NCBI RefSeq assembly: GCF_020906275.1
Contig: NZ_CP086727.1
Span: 3,038,001 to 3,102,000, forward strand
Direction of reading: 5' to 3'
Length of the DNA: 64,000 nucleotides
DNA from: Parasphingorhabdus litoris DSM 22379
GTDB taxonomy: Bacteria; Pseudomonadota; Alphaproteobacteria; Sphingomonadales; Sphingomonadaceae
Shown piece after piece: positions 33,513 through 42,133 of the stretch. The notes under the pieces are model-generated. The model ran no database searches, was not told the origin of the DNA, and worked only from the letters and a program-made list of their open reading frames with translations. Both the position numbers and the translations under genes were made by a program. How positions within the stretch are numbered: position 1 is the first letter of the stretch; each line of letters starts with the position of its first letter.

Positions 33513-35714
33513 ATGGCAACTTTGGTTTTGACCGCCGTGGGTACAGCGTTGGGCGGGCCTATTGGTGGTGCGCTGGGCGGGCTGCTGGGGCAGCAATTTG
33601 ACCAGAACATTCTCTTCAAGCCCAAAAGTGTAGATGGGCCGCGCCTACAGGAACTGGCGGTGCAGACATCCAGCTATGGATCACAGATCCCCCGTATCTT
33701 CGGTAAGATGCGGGTGGCGGGTTCCGTCGTGTGGGCCACCGACCTGAAGGAAACAAGAGAGACAAGTGGCGGCGGCAAGCGTCGCCCGCGCAGCACGACA
33801 TACAGCTATTCCGCAAGTCTAGCAGTTGCACTGTCCAGTCGGTCCATCAAAGCGATTGGACGGATCTGGGCGGACGGGAAAATTTTGCGCGGTAAAGCCG
33901 GTGATTTCAAAACCGAAACAGGTTTTCGCTTTTATAATGGCCATGAGGACCAACGCGTCGATAGTCTTATCGCCAGTGTTGAAACTATGGCCGGTACACC
34001 GGCCTATCGCGGACTCGCGCTAGCGGTTTTTGAGGACATGGATCTAACCGACTATGGCAACCGCATCCCGTCGCTGACTTTTGAAATCATTGCGGATGAC
34101 GGGACGGTAAGCCTTGGGATCATTCTCGATGATATTTCGGGGGAAAGGATATCGGCATCGGCAGATCAGGCGCTTGACGGATTTTCCGCTGCTGGACCGA
34201 ACCGCCGTGAGGTTTTGAACTTGATCAGCGATAATTATTCCCTGTCTTTTCAAACCAAAAGATCGGGAATGATAGCGTCAAAGTCACGCGAACTGGATCC
34301 CGATCACACAATATTGGCGGTGAAAGACACGCTATTGTCGGTGCATAATGATCACGCTGTAGATCCTGCCGAATCGCAGATAGTGCCAGAAACGAAATTG
34401 CCTCGGCAATTTGCCTTGCGCTATTATGATCCAGAGCGAGATTATCAATCCGGCCTCCAAAATGCATTCCGGCCCGGGCAAAGCCGGGTCGTGCGCAATC
34501 GCGACTTTCCAGCGGCGATGTCGGCCGGGCAGGCAAAGCGGCTTGCGCACGCGAAACTATGGTCGCTTTATCAGGAGCGTGCCACTGCACAGGTGCACAT
34601 AGCAAGAACAGTACAACCGGTATCACCAGGGGCTTTTGTCCGGATAGATGATAGCGATGACATTTGGTCGGTACGCAATGTGGAACTGAACCGTTCGAGC
34701 ATGGCTCTAGGTCTATCGAAAGCGACCAGCATTTTGGCGGTTGCAGACAGGCCCACAGACAATGGCCGTCCGATCAGGGAACAGGATGCGCTGGCTGGGC
34801 CCACACGTCTAGCGCTTGTCGATCTGCCATTTGCTATCGAAGCGCCAACTCAACCATCCGACCGCGCGAAACTTTATGCCGCTGCGGCGGGAAATGTGGG
34901 ATGGCGTAATGCGCAGCTATATGCTTCGAGCACCAATGGCAGCGCGACGGATTATATCGGACAGGTTGCTGCACCAGCGATCATAGGTACGGCTGAGGGG
35001 GCCTTGGGATCGAGCGGTCACCATATAATCGATCGGAAGAATCGCTTGGTCGTGCAATTGCACAACCGAACTATGATGCTCAATGATGCAAATAGCGAGC
35101 AATTGTGGAACGGCAATAATATGGCGGCTGTCGGTGAGGAGCTGATCCAGTTTGGCTTTGCCGAACCAATTGGCAATGGCCGCTATCTGCTGTCCCATTT
35201 ATTGAGAGGCTTGGGCGGTACAGAGCATGAAATGGATAGGCATGCTACCGATGAGGATTTTGTCCTTTTGGATGGCCCTGGTTTGACCAAGATTGATGAT
35301 CGGCATTTTACGCCATTTCAACCCTTTGAGTTGACTGTGATCGGGCGAGGAGACGCGGCGCCAGTGCTGCAATCGATCGACCTGCCGGGACGCGCCCTAA
35401 AGCCATGGTCTCCGGTACACCCACGGCATCGTTTCACGGTGAATGGAGACTTGGAAATCGACTGGACCCGGCGGTCGCGCGCCGGATTGCTATGGCCCGA
35501 TCATATCGAAACACCATTGGCGGAAGAAACGGAACGTTACCGCGTGTCAGTCAACCCCAGCCTCGTGCACGAACCAAGGCAACCATCAATCACCATCTCG
35601 GCCGATGTCGTTCAAGAATATCGGGAATCGGGGGTGAGTATCTTGTCGCTCGAGATCCGGCAAATCGGCCGTCACAACATCTCGGAACCACTGTCTCTCG
35701 CCATTGCCATCTAG
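33513..35714 (+). CDS. GTA gp15-like tail-tip protein, short form without TIM-barrel segment
   Basis: A 733-residue tail protein. It starts with a glycine-zipper stretch (ALGGPIGGALGGLLGQQF) then LQELAVQTSSYGSQIPRIFGKMRVAGSVVWATDL, the gp15/megatron beginning, and later shows the Phage-tail_3-like central part (LRYYDPERDYQSGLQNAF, MSAGQAKRLAHAKLWSLYQERAT) and the distal domain AQLYASSTNGSATDYIG...LLRGLGGTEHEM. The Rhodobacter homologue is about 1300 residues and has a TIM-barrel domain near its N-terminal third that I do not see here. It probably forms the receptor-contacting fibre tip. Confidence 0.86.
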   Translation: MATLVLTAVGTALGGPIGGALGGLLGQQFDQNILFKPKSVDGPRLQELAVQTSSYGSQIPRIFGKMRVAGSVVWATDLKETRETSGGGKRRPRSTTYSYSASLAVALSSRSIKAIGRIWADGKILRGKAGDFKTETGFRFYNGHEDQRVDSLIASVETMAGTPAYRGLALAVFEDMDLTDYGNRIPSLTFEIIADDGTVSLGIILDDISGERISASADQALDGFSAAGPNRREVLNLISDNYSLSFQTKRSGMIASKSRELDPDHTILAVKDTLLSVHNDHAVDPAESQIVPETKLPRQFALRYYDPERDYQSGLQNAFRPGQSRVVRNRDFPAAMSAGQAKRLAHAKLWSLYQERATAQVHIARTVQPVSPGAFVRIDDSDDIWSVRNVELNRSSMALGLSKATSILAVADRPTDNGRPIREQDALAGPTRLALVDLPFAIEAPTQPSDRAKLYAAAAGNVGWRNAQLYASSTNGSATDYIGQVAAPAIIGTAEGALGSSGHHIIDRKNRLVVQLHNRTMMLNDANSEQLWNGNNMAAVGEELIQFGFAEPIGNGRYLLSHLLRGLGGTEHEMDRHATDEDFVLLDGPGLTKIDDRHFTPFQPFELTVIGRGDAAPVLQSIDLPGRALKPWSPVHPRHRFTVNGDLEIDWTRRSRAGLLWPDHIETPLAEETERYRVSVNPSLVHEPRQPSITISADVVQEYRESGVSILSLEIRQIGRHNISEPLSLAIAI

Positions 35715-35758
35715 GCGCAATCACCCCCGTCCGAATATGTCAAATCAAAGGAACGCAA

Positions 35759-36211
35759 ATGACAATATTTGAAACCCCCCGCTTTTCATTGCCCCTATTG
35801 GCTGCCGGTCAGGCGCATAAGGAGCTATTTCACAATGAGGCACTGCTTTTACTTGATTTTCTGGTTCATCCGGTCGTTCAGGCCATTGTCGATGATCCGC
35901 AGATATTGGTACCGGAGGCTGGACAATGTTGGCTGGTCGGACCTTCCGCCGTTGCAGAATGGAGCGGCAAAGACAAGCAGATTGCCGGATGGTCATCCGG
36001 GGGATGGCATTTCATTAAACCACAGGAAACAATGAAGATTATGGTATTGGAGGCTCAGCAATTAGCGATTTACAAAAATGATGCCTGGCAGTTTGTGGAT
36101 GGCGTGAATGCACCAACTGGCGGTGAAAAAATTGATCAGGAAGCGCGATCCGCGATTGATTCGATTTTGGAAATTCTAAGAATAGTAGCGATTTTACCTC
36201 GAATACCCTGA
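35759..36211 (+). CDS. DUF2793 protein at the end of the GTA cluster
   Basis: About 150 residues from ATG 35759 behind AAAGGA. FSLPLLAAGQAHKELFHNEALLLLDFLVHPVV and PEAGQCWLVGPSAVAEWSGKDKQIAGWSSGGWHFI are the DUF2793 core found at tail ends of GTA clusters and phage tail fibres. It probably is a head- or tail-fibre accessory used in cell contact (inference). Frame is open upstream inside gp15, but the ribosome site and homology start here. Last gene before OmpA; a 183-base gap follows. Confidence 0.82.
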   Translation: MTIFETPRFSLPLLAAGQAHKELFHNEALLLLDFLVHPVVQAIVDDPQILVPEAGQCWLVGPSAVAEWSGKDKQIAGWSSGGWHFIKPQETMKIMVLEAQQLAIYKNDAWQFVDGVNAPTGGEKIDQEARSAIDSILEILRIVAILPRIP

Positions 36212-36325
36212 GACAAATCCGATTATGGCTAACAATTTACCCTGATTGCAGCACCTTAGAGGGCATTTTTTCAGTTAAATCACGAAAATGGCGACATTTT
36301 CGCAACAGTTACACGATTTGTCGGC

Positions 36326-36354
36326 TTGCACTGCTCTAGGGGACAGGTTACAAA
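36326..36354 (+). promoter_or_regulatory. Possible promoter of the OmpA-family gene
   Basis: TTGCAC (36326-36331) and TACAAA (36349-36354) are 17 bases apart, 40 bases before the ATG at 36395, which itself follows GAGAAGGGGAA. The boxes are partial matches to the sigma-70 consensus; the spacing and the lack of another candidate in the 183-base gap support it weakly. Nothing else is recognised in that gap. Confidence 0.35.
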
Positions 36355-36394
36355 GCGCCGTGAATTCAGAACCTAAATGAGAAGGGGAATATAA

Positions 36395-37501
36395 ATGCGG
36401 AAGCTTGCCTTAGGATTGGCTCTTGCCTCCACGGCCCTCGCTTCACCTGCCCTGGCCCGCGACGGCCAATGGTATGTTGGCGTAGAAGGCGGCGCAATGC
36501 TGGTTGAGGATATTACGTCCGACATTGGCACGAATGATAATGCATCAGAAGTAGATCATGACGCCGGTTATGATTTTGGTGGTATCGTCGGTTATGATTT
36601 CGGCGGTTTCCGTCTGGAAACAGAAGTTGCTTACAAAATGGCAGCGGCTGATCGACTTCAGATCGGTGCACCAGGAATTCCTACCAATGCGAACGGAACC
36701 GGAACTTTCGCAGGCGTCACGGACATTAACGGCGAAGTTAATGCTCTGAGCTTCATGCTCAACGGCATGCTGGACTTCGGTGACGATGACGGCATTCAAG
36801 GCTTTGTTGGCGGCGGTGTTGGTGTGGCTCGTACCGAGATTACCAACATTTTTGCTGGCCCTTACCTTGACGATTCCGACACCGGTTTCGCTTGGCAGGC
36901 CATTGCGGGTATCCGCGCGCCATTGAGTGATAGCTGGGACGTTGGTCTGAAATATCGTTTCTTTAACGCGGACAAAATCGATCTTGTTGATCAGGTTGGT
37001 AACGATGTCAGCACCCGTCTGCGTACCCATTCTATCTTGGGTAGCTTGATCTATAACTTTGGCGGCGAGCCGGATGCACCACCACCGCCTCCACCTCCGC
37101 CACCGCCACCACCGCCTCCACCACCACCGCCGCCTCCACCGGCTGCTGTGTGTGCACCTGGACCGTATATTGTGTTCTTTGACTGGGATCAGTCAGACAT
37201 CACACCAGAAGCTGCTACAGTTCTGGACAACGCGGTTACGGCTTATGGTGATTGTGGTTCGGCTCAGGTTATGTTGGCAGGTCACGCTGATAAATCTGGC
37301 TCCGCCAGCTACAACGTTGGTCTGTCTCAGCGTCGTAATGCTTCGGTTCGGGCTTATCTCGAATCACGCGGCATCAGCGGCGGAGCGATCTCCAGCGAAG
37401 CCTTCGGTGAATCGCGCCCTCGCGTTGAAACCGCAGACGGCGTTCGCGAGCCACAGAACCGGCGTGTTGAAGTTATGTACGGTCCTGGTTCAGGAAACTA
37501 A
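36395..37501 (+). CDS. OmpA-family outer membrane protein with a 21-proline linker
   Basis: A 368-residue outer-membrane protein. Signal peptide about 1-22 (ending SPALA-RD). Residues 23-230 are an eight-strand OmpA-like barrel (YVGVEGGAMLVEDI, YDFGGFRLETEVAYKM, LKYRFFNADKIDLVD, SILGSLIYNFGGE). Then PDA and 21 consecutive prolines, coded by mixed CCA/CCG/CCT, then the OmpA C-terminal domain that binds peptidoglycan (YIVFFDWDQSDITPEA, LSQRRNASVRAYL, ENRRVEV-type end as QNRRVEVMYG). It anchors the outer membrane to the wall. A clear terminator follows. Confidence 0.95.
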   Translation: MRKLALGLALASTALASPALARDGQWYVGVEGGAMLVEDITSDIGTNDNASEVDHDAGYDFGGIVGYDFGGFRLETEVAYKMAAADRLQIGAPGIPTNANGTGTFAGVTDINGEVNALSFMLNGMLDFGDDDGIQGFVGGGVGVARTEITNIFAGPYLDDSDTGFAWQAIAGIRAPLSDSWDVGLKYRFFNADKIDLVDQVGNDVSTRLRTHSILGSLIYNFGGEPDAPPPPPPPPPPPPPPPPPPPPPAAVCAPGPYIVFFDWDQSDITPEAATVLDNAVTAYGDCGSAQVMLAGHADKSGSASYNVGLSQRRNASVRAYLESRGISGGAISSEAFGESRPRVETADGVREPQNRRVEVMYGPGSGN

Positions 37502-37524
37502 TAACTTCGCCACTCGAGTTAATG

Positions 37525-37556
37525 AAAAGGGCTGGTCTTCGGGCCGGCCCTTTTTG
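37525..37556 (+). terminator. Intrinsic terminator after the OmpA gene
   Basis: AAAAGGGCTGGTC, a tight TTCG loop, then GGGCCGGCCCTTTTTG: a stem of nine or so pairs (with one G-T and small offset) ending in a T-run of five. It lies 24 bases after the OmpA stop and is the most convincing intrinsic terminator in the window. Confidence 0.85.
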
Positions 37557-37655
37557 TTTGGGGGTCTGCCTGTGGGTTAGGCGGAGATTGCAATATTGCA
37601 GTCCGCTTTCCATCAATTCCATTGATACTTGACCGAAAGATGTAATTCATCCTTC

Positions 37656-38171
37656 ATGGTCAAGAAGGCCATGACCCGTTTTTCAAAGATAAACCGGAAG
37701 AACGCGGACGGCTATAATCCGCATTATCAACGCCATCATCTGATACCCTTGCAAGCGGGCTCCATTGATGATGTTGCTGTTCCGCTCCATCGAGAGATGG
37801 AAGGTGGTTTCGATTTTGATGACTTTGACAAGAACGGCATTTTGCTGCCTTCCAACGAACGCGTCGCACTGCAAACAGGGCGCCCGCTTCATCGCGGACC
37901 CCATCCGCGTTACAATGAATTGGTCATTGATCGTTTGCTGCTCATCATCAAATTAAGTGAGCAGATCGAAAGTCTATTTCAGCGCCAATCATTTTTTCGA
38001 TTCAGGGTGAGCTTGCTGCAGTTTACGCTTCGGCGAGCGCTGTTGGGCAGAAATATGGCAACCCTCCGTCTAAACAAACGAGATCCCGGAGTGACGTCTG
38101 AAGCGTTCCGTGATTTGGACGATTGTGTCGATATATTATGTGTGCAAACACAATGGCCGCCCGTTAAATAG
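37656..38171 (+). CDS. AHH-type HNH/endonuclease VII superfamily nuclease candidate
   Basis: About 171 residues from ATG 37656; a TTG nine codons upstream is possible. The block RHHLIPLQ at residues 26-33 and then GGFDFDDFDKNGILLPSNE with HRGPHPRYNELV at about 55-95 match the AHH nuclease pattern (conserved His pair, LP..., H...Y). AHH domains are usually the toxic tip of large polymorphic toxins; here it is alone, with no export signal, no toxin N-terminus and no evident immunity gene (the next gene, purQ, is convergent). It may be a housekeeping or phage-derived nuclease. Family likely, function open. Confidence 0.7.
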   Translation: MVKKAMTRFSKINRKNADGYNPHYQRHHLIPLQAGSIDDVAVPLHREMEGGFDFDDFDKNGILLPSNERVALQTGRPLHRGPHPRYNELVIDRLLLIIKLSEQIESLFQRQSFFRFRVSLLQFTLRRALLGRNMATLRLNKRDPGVTSEAFRDLDDCVDILCVQTQWPPVK

Positions 38172-38178
38172 GCGCTGT

Positions 38179-38835
38179 TTAACCCAAAAGGCTTTCGAAT
38201 AGCCTTAGGCCGTCTGATCCACCATGTTTGCTGTCAATGGCTCGTTCGGGATGTGGCATCATACCAAGGACATTGCCGCGCTCATTCAAGATACCAGCAA
38301 TATTTCGCACCGATCCATTGACATTGTCAGTGTAGCGAAAAGCTATTTGATCCCTATCTTCCAGATCGTTCAGACAATCATCATCGGCGAAATAATTACC
38401 ATCATGATGGGCGACGGGAATAGTGATAGTCTCATCTTTTGCATAGCCGGATGTGAACACAGAACGGTTCTGTCCGACCGACAGTGCTACATCCTTGCAG
38501 ATAAACTCGATATTCTCATTGCGCATCAGCGCACCAGGTAACAGGCCAATTTCTGTTAAAATCTGGAATCCGTTGCAAACGCCGAGTATCTTTACCCCTT
38601 TTTCAGCAGCCTGCACGACCGATCCAATGATATTCGCTCGAGAGGCCATCGCACCGGATCGCAGATAGTCGCCATAAGAAAAGCCCCCCGGAATTGTGAT
38701 TATGTCGAGGTCGTCTGGCAACGCGCTATCGCCGTGCCAGACCATATGCGGCTTCTGCCCAGTTACAGTTTCCAGAGCGACAGCCATATCGCGATCGCAG
38801 TTGGAACCAGGAAAGACTAAAACAGCTGATTTCAT
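38179..38835 (-). CDS. purQ: Phosphoribosylformylglycinamidine synthase subunit PurQ
   Basis: A 218-residue class I glutamine amidotransferase that feeds ammonia to PurL in purine synthesis. [15 protein letters not shown] at the start, [17 protein letters not shown], the nucleophile Cys in [21 protein letters not shown], and the His-Glu of the triad in MPHPERAID. Length agrees with the small-subunit form that requires PurS, encoded three bases upstream. Convergent with the AHH-like gene, eight bases apart. Confidence 0.95.
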   Translation of the reverse strand: MKSAVLVFPGSNCDRDMAVALETVTGQKPHMVWHGDSALPDDLDIITIPGGFSYGDYLRSGAMASRANIIGSVVQAAEKGVKILGVCNGFQILTEIGLLPGALMRNENIEFICKDVALSVGQNRSVFTSGYAKDETITIPVAHHDGNYFADDDCLNDLEDRDQIAFRYTDNVNGSVRNIAGILNERGNVLGMMPHPERAIDSKHGGSDGLRLFESLLG

Positions 38836-38838
38836 GGG

Positions 38839-39093
38839 TCAGGCTTCTCGTGCGGCTTGATCGGTCGGCCTCTCAATCTCGAAATTCTCGATCACTGTGT
38901 TGGCCAGCAGTTTTTCGCACATTTTCTCGATATCGCTATCACTCGTCCCGTCATCCACATCAAGTTCGATGAGCTTTCCGGCGCGCACATCATTAACCCC
39001 TTTAAAGTCCAAGCTTTCCAAAGCATGATGAATGGCTTTTCCCTGAGGGTCGAGGACACCGTTTTTTAGTGTCACGAATATTCTTATCTTCAT
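38839..39093 (-). CDS. purS: Phosphoribosylformylglycinamidine synthase subunit PurS
   Basis: An 84-residue protein: KIRIFVTLKNGVLDPQGKAI then HALESLDFKGVNDVRAGKL, the PurS signature. It bridges PurQ and PurL in the three-part FGAM synthase. Three bases separate it from purQ. A 118-base gap then separates it from the Slam gene upstream; that gap carries a small palindrome (CCGATGATCGG, 39177-39187), but no promoter is obvious to me. Confidence 0.93.
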   Translation of the reverse strand: MKIRIFVTLKNGVLDPQGKAIHHALESLDFKGVNDVRAGKLIELDVDDGTSDSDIEKMCEKLLANTVIENFEIERPTDQAAREA

Positions 39094-39211
39094 GGATCTC
39101 GCTCTTTTGAGTGGCCGACAGGATGCGCTATTTCCTATAGCGCCGTCGTCACAGGGAGCAAGAGATGGTTATGATCCGATGATCGGAATAATTACCATAA
39201 TCCGATCAAGA

Positions 39212-40666
39212 TCAGAAAAATTTAGCAAATTTGAAATTCACCCGGTGGCGGTTCATTTGATACAGGTCGTAATTGCTGTCGACACGTGAATAGTTATAAT
39301 CGATGGACGGCGAGAATCCGAGCACCTTGATCTTGCGACTACCAATATAAGCTCTTGCGAAGCTGCGCCAATCATTGCGCTTTTCCGTTGAATAGAGCTG
39401 TATCGCCTCGTCATATTTTGAACGACTGACGCTTCCGGAAATACCGGCATTCAAACCGAAGGGTAGCTCACCACCAACGCCGACATTAACACCATAGTTG
39501 ATACTCGAAAACCCGTCCGAATTGAGCAAGTCGCGGCGGGTAAAGACGCTTGCGGAAGCGATCAGTGATTTTCCAATTAGATGCTCATAGGTAACATTCG
39601 CGCCCAATTGCCAGCCACTGAAACTATCGCTTAGCTTTGAGTCCTTGCGGCGACCGTCCAGCTCGATGCCAATTCTCTGACCTTGGCTGAGCGCGGCCTG
39701 AAAGCCCAGCCGCCCTCCATATTCCCGTGTAGCCAGCTTTCCACCAAACCACCGTTGCTGACCGACGGCTTGCAAAGAAACGCTGGCATAGCGCGCAATC
39801 CGAAATTCCGGACCAGCCGCAATTTGCCCAACAATGTCATCAGCATCCTTGCCGCGATAGTTGATGACTTTGCTGTCAGCATCGAACAGAAAAGCGAGCT
39901 TATCGCTGGCTTTCAAGCGAACACCGCCAGAGAAACCGGCAATTTGTCCAACCCCGGATTTTCGCCGTGCATTTTCATCTAGCTCCAGTTCGCCTTGCGC
40001 ATCGCCGAGCACGGGAAAAATCGCACCAAAATTGACGTCAATTGTTTCGGCATTGGTTGCACCGTTGATATTGGTATCAGGAGCGAAACCGAAATCAAAA
40101 CTGAACCGCCAAACCCGCTGATCTCTTAAAATGCTGCGGGTATTGCGGATCGTCCGCGCTATTTCATCCGGCAGATTTTCGTCATTTTGCGCCAGACGAA
40201 AATGATAATCTGCACTCGCTTCTTTTCCGCTCATTAGATAGGCTCTTGCGAGCTCAAGCCGCACTCTTGTTTGACCAGGGTTATTGTCCAGAATTGACCG
40301 AAAATTCTTGATGGCTGTTTTCAGTTCGCCGGTCTCTACCGCAATGTAACCAGCAAGAAATTGCTGTTGCATTTGCAGATGCGGTACCTGGCCCAACGCC
40401 TGAACGAGCGGAAGGGCGCGGTCATATTGTCCAGCTTGGACCAGCGCTTCGGCTTTGGCCAGTAACTGCGCCGGGGTGATTTGAAAGCGACATGTACCAG
40501 CGGTATCGCATCTTGGTTTTGCCGCTGGAGCTACCACATCAACCACGGCTTCGGCATCCGCATCTTCACCTATTCCCGCTTCAGCAGATGCGGGAACCGC
40601 GCATAGCGAGGTGGCGAGCCCACTTCCCAAAAGAAACGCTCGTTTTTTTGCAGCCTGTATGGACAT
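39212..40666 (-). CDS. Slam-type surface lipoprotein assembly modifier (type XI secretion translocator)
   Basis: A 484-residue outer-membrane protein. Signal peptide about 1-28 (ends VPASA-EA). Residues about 65-170 are TPR-like helix pairs (LLAKAEALVQAGQYDRALPLVQAL, QQFLAGYIAVETGELKTAI, VRLELARAYLMSGKEASADYHF), a linker with RRSILRDQRVWRF-like sequence, then a beta-barrel (about 185-484) ending in the outer-membrane motif NFKFAKFF with a final Phe. This N-terminal TPR plus C-terminal 14-strand barrel (DUF560) is the Slam design, which moves lipoproteins to the cell surface. Directly downstream of a TbpB-like lipoprotein gene, eight bases apart. Confidence 0.84.
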   Translation of the reverse strand: MSIQAAKKRAFLLGSGLATSLCAVPASAEAGIGEDADAEAVVDVVAPAAKPRCDTAGTCRFQITPAQLLAKAEALVQAGQYDRALPLVQALGQVPHLQMQQQFLAGYIAVETGELKTAIKNFRSILDNNPGQTRVRLELARAYLMSGKEASADYHFRLAQNDENLPDEIARTIRNTRSILRDQRVWRFSFDFGFAPDTNINGATNAETIDVNFGAIFPVLGDAQGELELDENARRKSGVGQIAGFSGGVRLKASDKLAFLFDADSKVINYRGKDADDIVGQIAAGPEFRIARYASVSLQAVGQQRWFGGKLATREYGGRLGFQAALSQGQRIGIELDGRRKDSKLSDSFSGWQLGANVTYEHLIGKSLIASASVFTRRDLLNSDGFSSINYGVNVGVGGELPFGLNAGISGSVSRSKYDEAIQLYSTEKRNDWRSFARAYIGSRKIKVLGFSPSIDYNYSRVDSNYDLYQMNRHRVNFKFAKFF

Positions 40667-40674
40667 GTTAGCCT

Positions 40675-41979
40675 CTAGTTGCCGCGGCCGACAAAGGTTC
40701 CCAATATATCAATACGCTCATCTGGCGTTCCGCCGACAATACGGTATCCGCCGCCAATTTCCTCGCCATTGGGACCATAGAACGCGCCGTCGATGCTCGA
40801 TCCAGCAATGTTCACGTCGAGGCGAGCCCCGCCGGGATTCACAAACCAGGCTTCGTTAAACTGACCAAAAAAACCGCCAGCTGCTACGAGGTCAATCTGG
40901 CCTGCGCCATTGGCGCGAAACTGAGCATTCTCCAGCACACTTTGTCTTCCACTAGTGCCATCGAATAAGGGTGCACCAACGGTACCGTCGAGCGATAAGG
41001 CGAATGTGTTGGCACCAAAATCCACATTGGTTGTTGCCCGTCCGGCTATCCATTGGAAATAGGTATCCCTATTGCCTAGTAAATCGGGTTGATCATTAAA
41101 GACCATCGACGCGAGCATTGTGCCCTCAAACGAACCGGTGCCGCTGGTTGGTACGTTGTCATTGGCGCTTAGCTCTCCATAAGCAAATGCACCGCGTTCA
41201 AATGTATTCTGTTGCCCGGGATGCTGCGCAACGGTAATTCCGTCTGCCTGTATGAAATCTCGCTGCGTTACGCTGGCCGTATTTCTCAAATACCCTGCAA
41301 AAGTAACATATTGTGTTTCAGTTCCTGGTGTTTGGTAGAAAAAAGTGGTGGAGTCATAGCTGCCAGGGGCAGAAGGGTCGATGAGATCAAAGACAAATTC
41401 TCCAGGTATCCTGCGGTCGAAAACCACATTGTCGCTAGCTCCAGATTCTAGATAGTTGATACCGGGAAGATTCCACTGGGCAGATCCCAAATTGGGAGTG
41501 CCAAATTGAGGCTCGATTGCTCCTCCAAAATTGGTACGGTGCAAGGGGTCTTGAAATCGGCTTGCGCCCGATGTTCCTGCTAGGCCGTTGCTGAAACTCA
41601 CATTAAAGATTGCATCGCGCGGATTATAATCAATGCTGAGATTGCTATTGCGAACGGTTGTCGCATTCCCTTGATAGAGCTGACCATCTTGACGGGCTAT
41701 CCGCGTTGCATAGCTGCCATCTGGATTTAGAACCGGGTTCCCATCTGCATCGAACGCCATCAAGTCGGGCCCTGCGTCGTACGAATAGCTATGGGAAGAA
41801 CCAACAGCGATATAAGTTCTCTGCTCAGTCGGATTGACAAAACTATGTGTCTCTCCGCTACCGTCGCCGGAACCGCCGCCAACAGTGGGTGGTGGCGCTG
41901 CGCTGCCGGCAGATTGGGGGCCGGCACCGCCGCATGCGGCAAGCATTGTTGTACTGGCTAACAAGATCAAAAGACGCAT
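40675..41979 (-). CDS. TbpB-like surface lipoprotein, probable Slam substrate
   Basis: A 434-residue lipoprotein: signal MRLLILLASTTMLAAC (lipobox LAAC, Cys16), then a G/P/S-rich tether up to about residue 45 as in TbpB-type anchors. The last 150 residues show the barrel pattern of the TbpB/HpuA-like domain: GSFEGTMLASMVFN, FGANTFALSLDGTVG, GFFGQFNEAWF and finally DGAFYGPNGEEIGGGYRIVG, the F-Y-G-P-x-x-x-E-x-G-G hallmark. Such lipoproteins bind transferrin, hemoglobin or heme-type ligands at the surface; the ligand here is unknown. Transcribed with the Slam gene as a two-gene unit. Confidence 0.82.
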   Translation of the reverse strand: MRLLILLASTTMLAACGGAGPQSAGSAAPPPTVGGGSGDGSGETHSFVNPTEQRTYIAVGSSHSYSYDAGPDLMAFDADGNPVLNPDGSYATRIARQDGQLYQGNATTVRNSNLSIDYNPRDAIFNVSFSNGLAGTSGASRFQDPLHRTNFGGAIEPQFGTPNLGSAQWNLPGINYLESGASDNVVFDRRIPGEFVFDLIDPSAPGSYDSTTFFYQTPGTETQYVTFAGYLRNTASVTQRDFIQADGITVAQHPGQQNTFERGAFAYGELSANDNVPTSGTGSFEGTMLASMVFNDQPDLLGNRDTYFQWIAGRATTNVDFGANTFALSLDGTVGAPLFDGTSGRQSVLENAQFRANGAGQIDLVAAGGFFGQFNEAWFVNPGGARLDVNIAGSSIDGAFYGPNGEEIGGGYRIVGGTPDERIDILGTFVGRGN

Positions 41980-42133
41980 CGGACAAATTCCTCACATGAG
42001 TTCCACATGAGGGCGGTGCTATCAGTCTAATGGTTAAATTCGCGTAAACCATCGCGCTACTTTAAGGCTGCATAGCCCGCCCTTTCCGCGGACAATGCAC
42101 ACCATCATTTAAGAATAGCCCGAAAAGCTATGG

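Noticed and set aside
29905..35714. Diversity-generating retroelement acting on a tail gene
   Set aside because: No reverse transcriptase gene and no template/variable repeat pair found near the tail genes.
19173..36211. Ordinary integrated prophage
   Set aside because: No integrase, repressor, replication, holin or endolysin-type lysis cassette, no attachment site repeats seen, short tape measure and GTA-type genes in canonical g1-g15 order.
41980..42133. tRNA or small RNA in the gap between purC and the TbpB-like gene
   Set aside because: No cloverleaf or CCA-like end could be folded by eye; nothing supports an RNA gene there.
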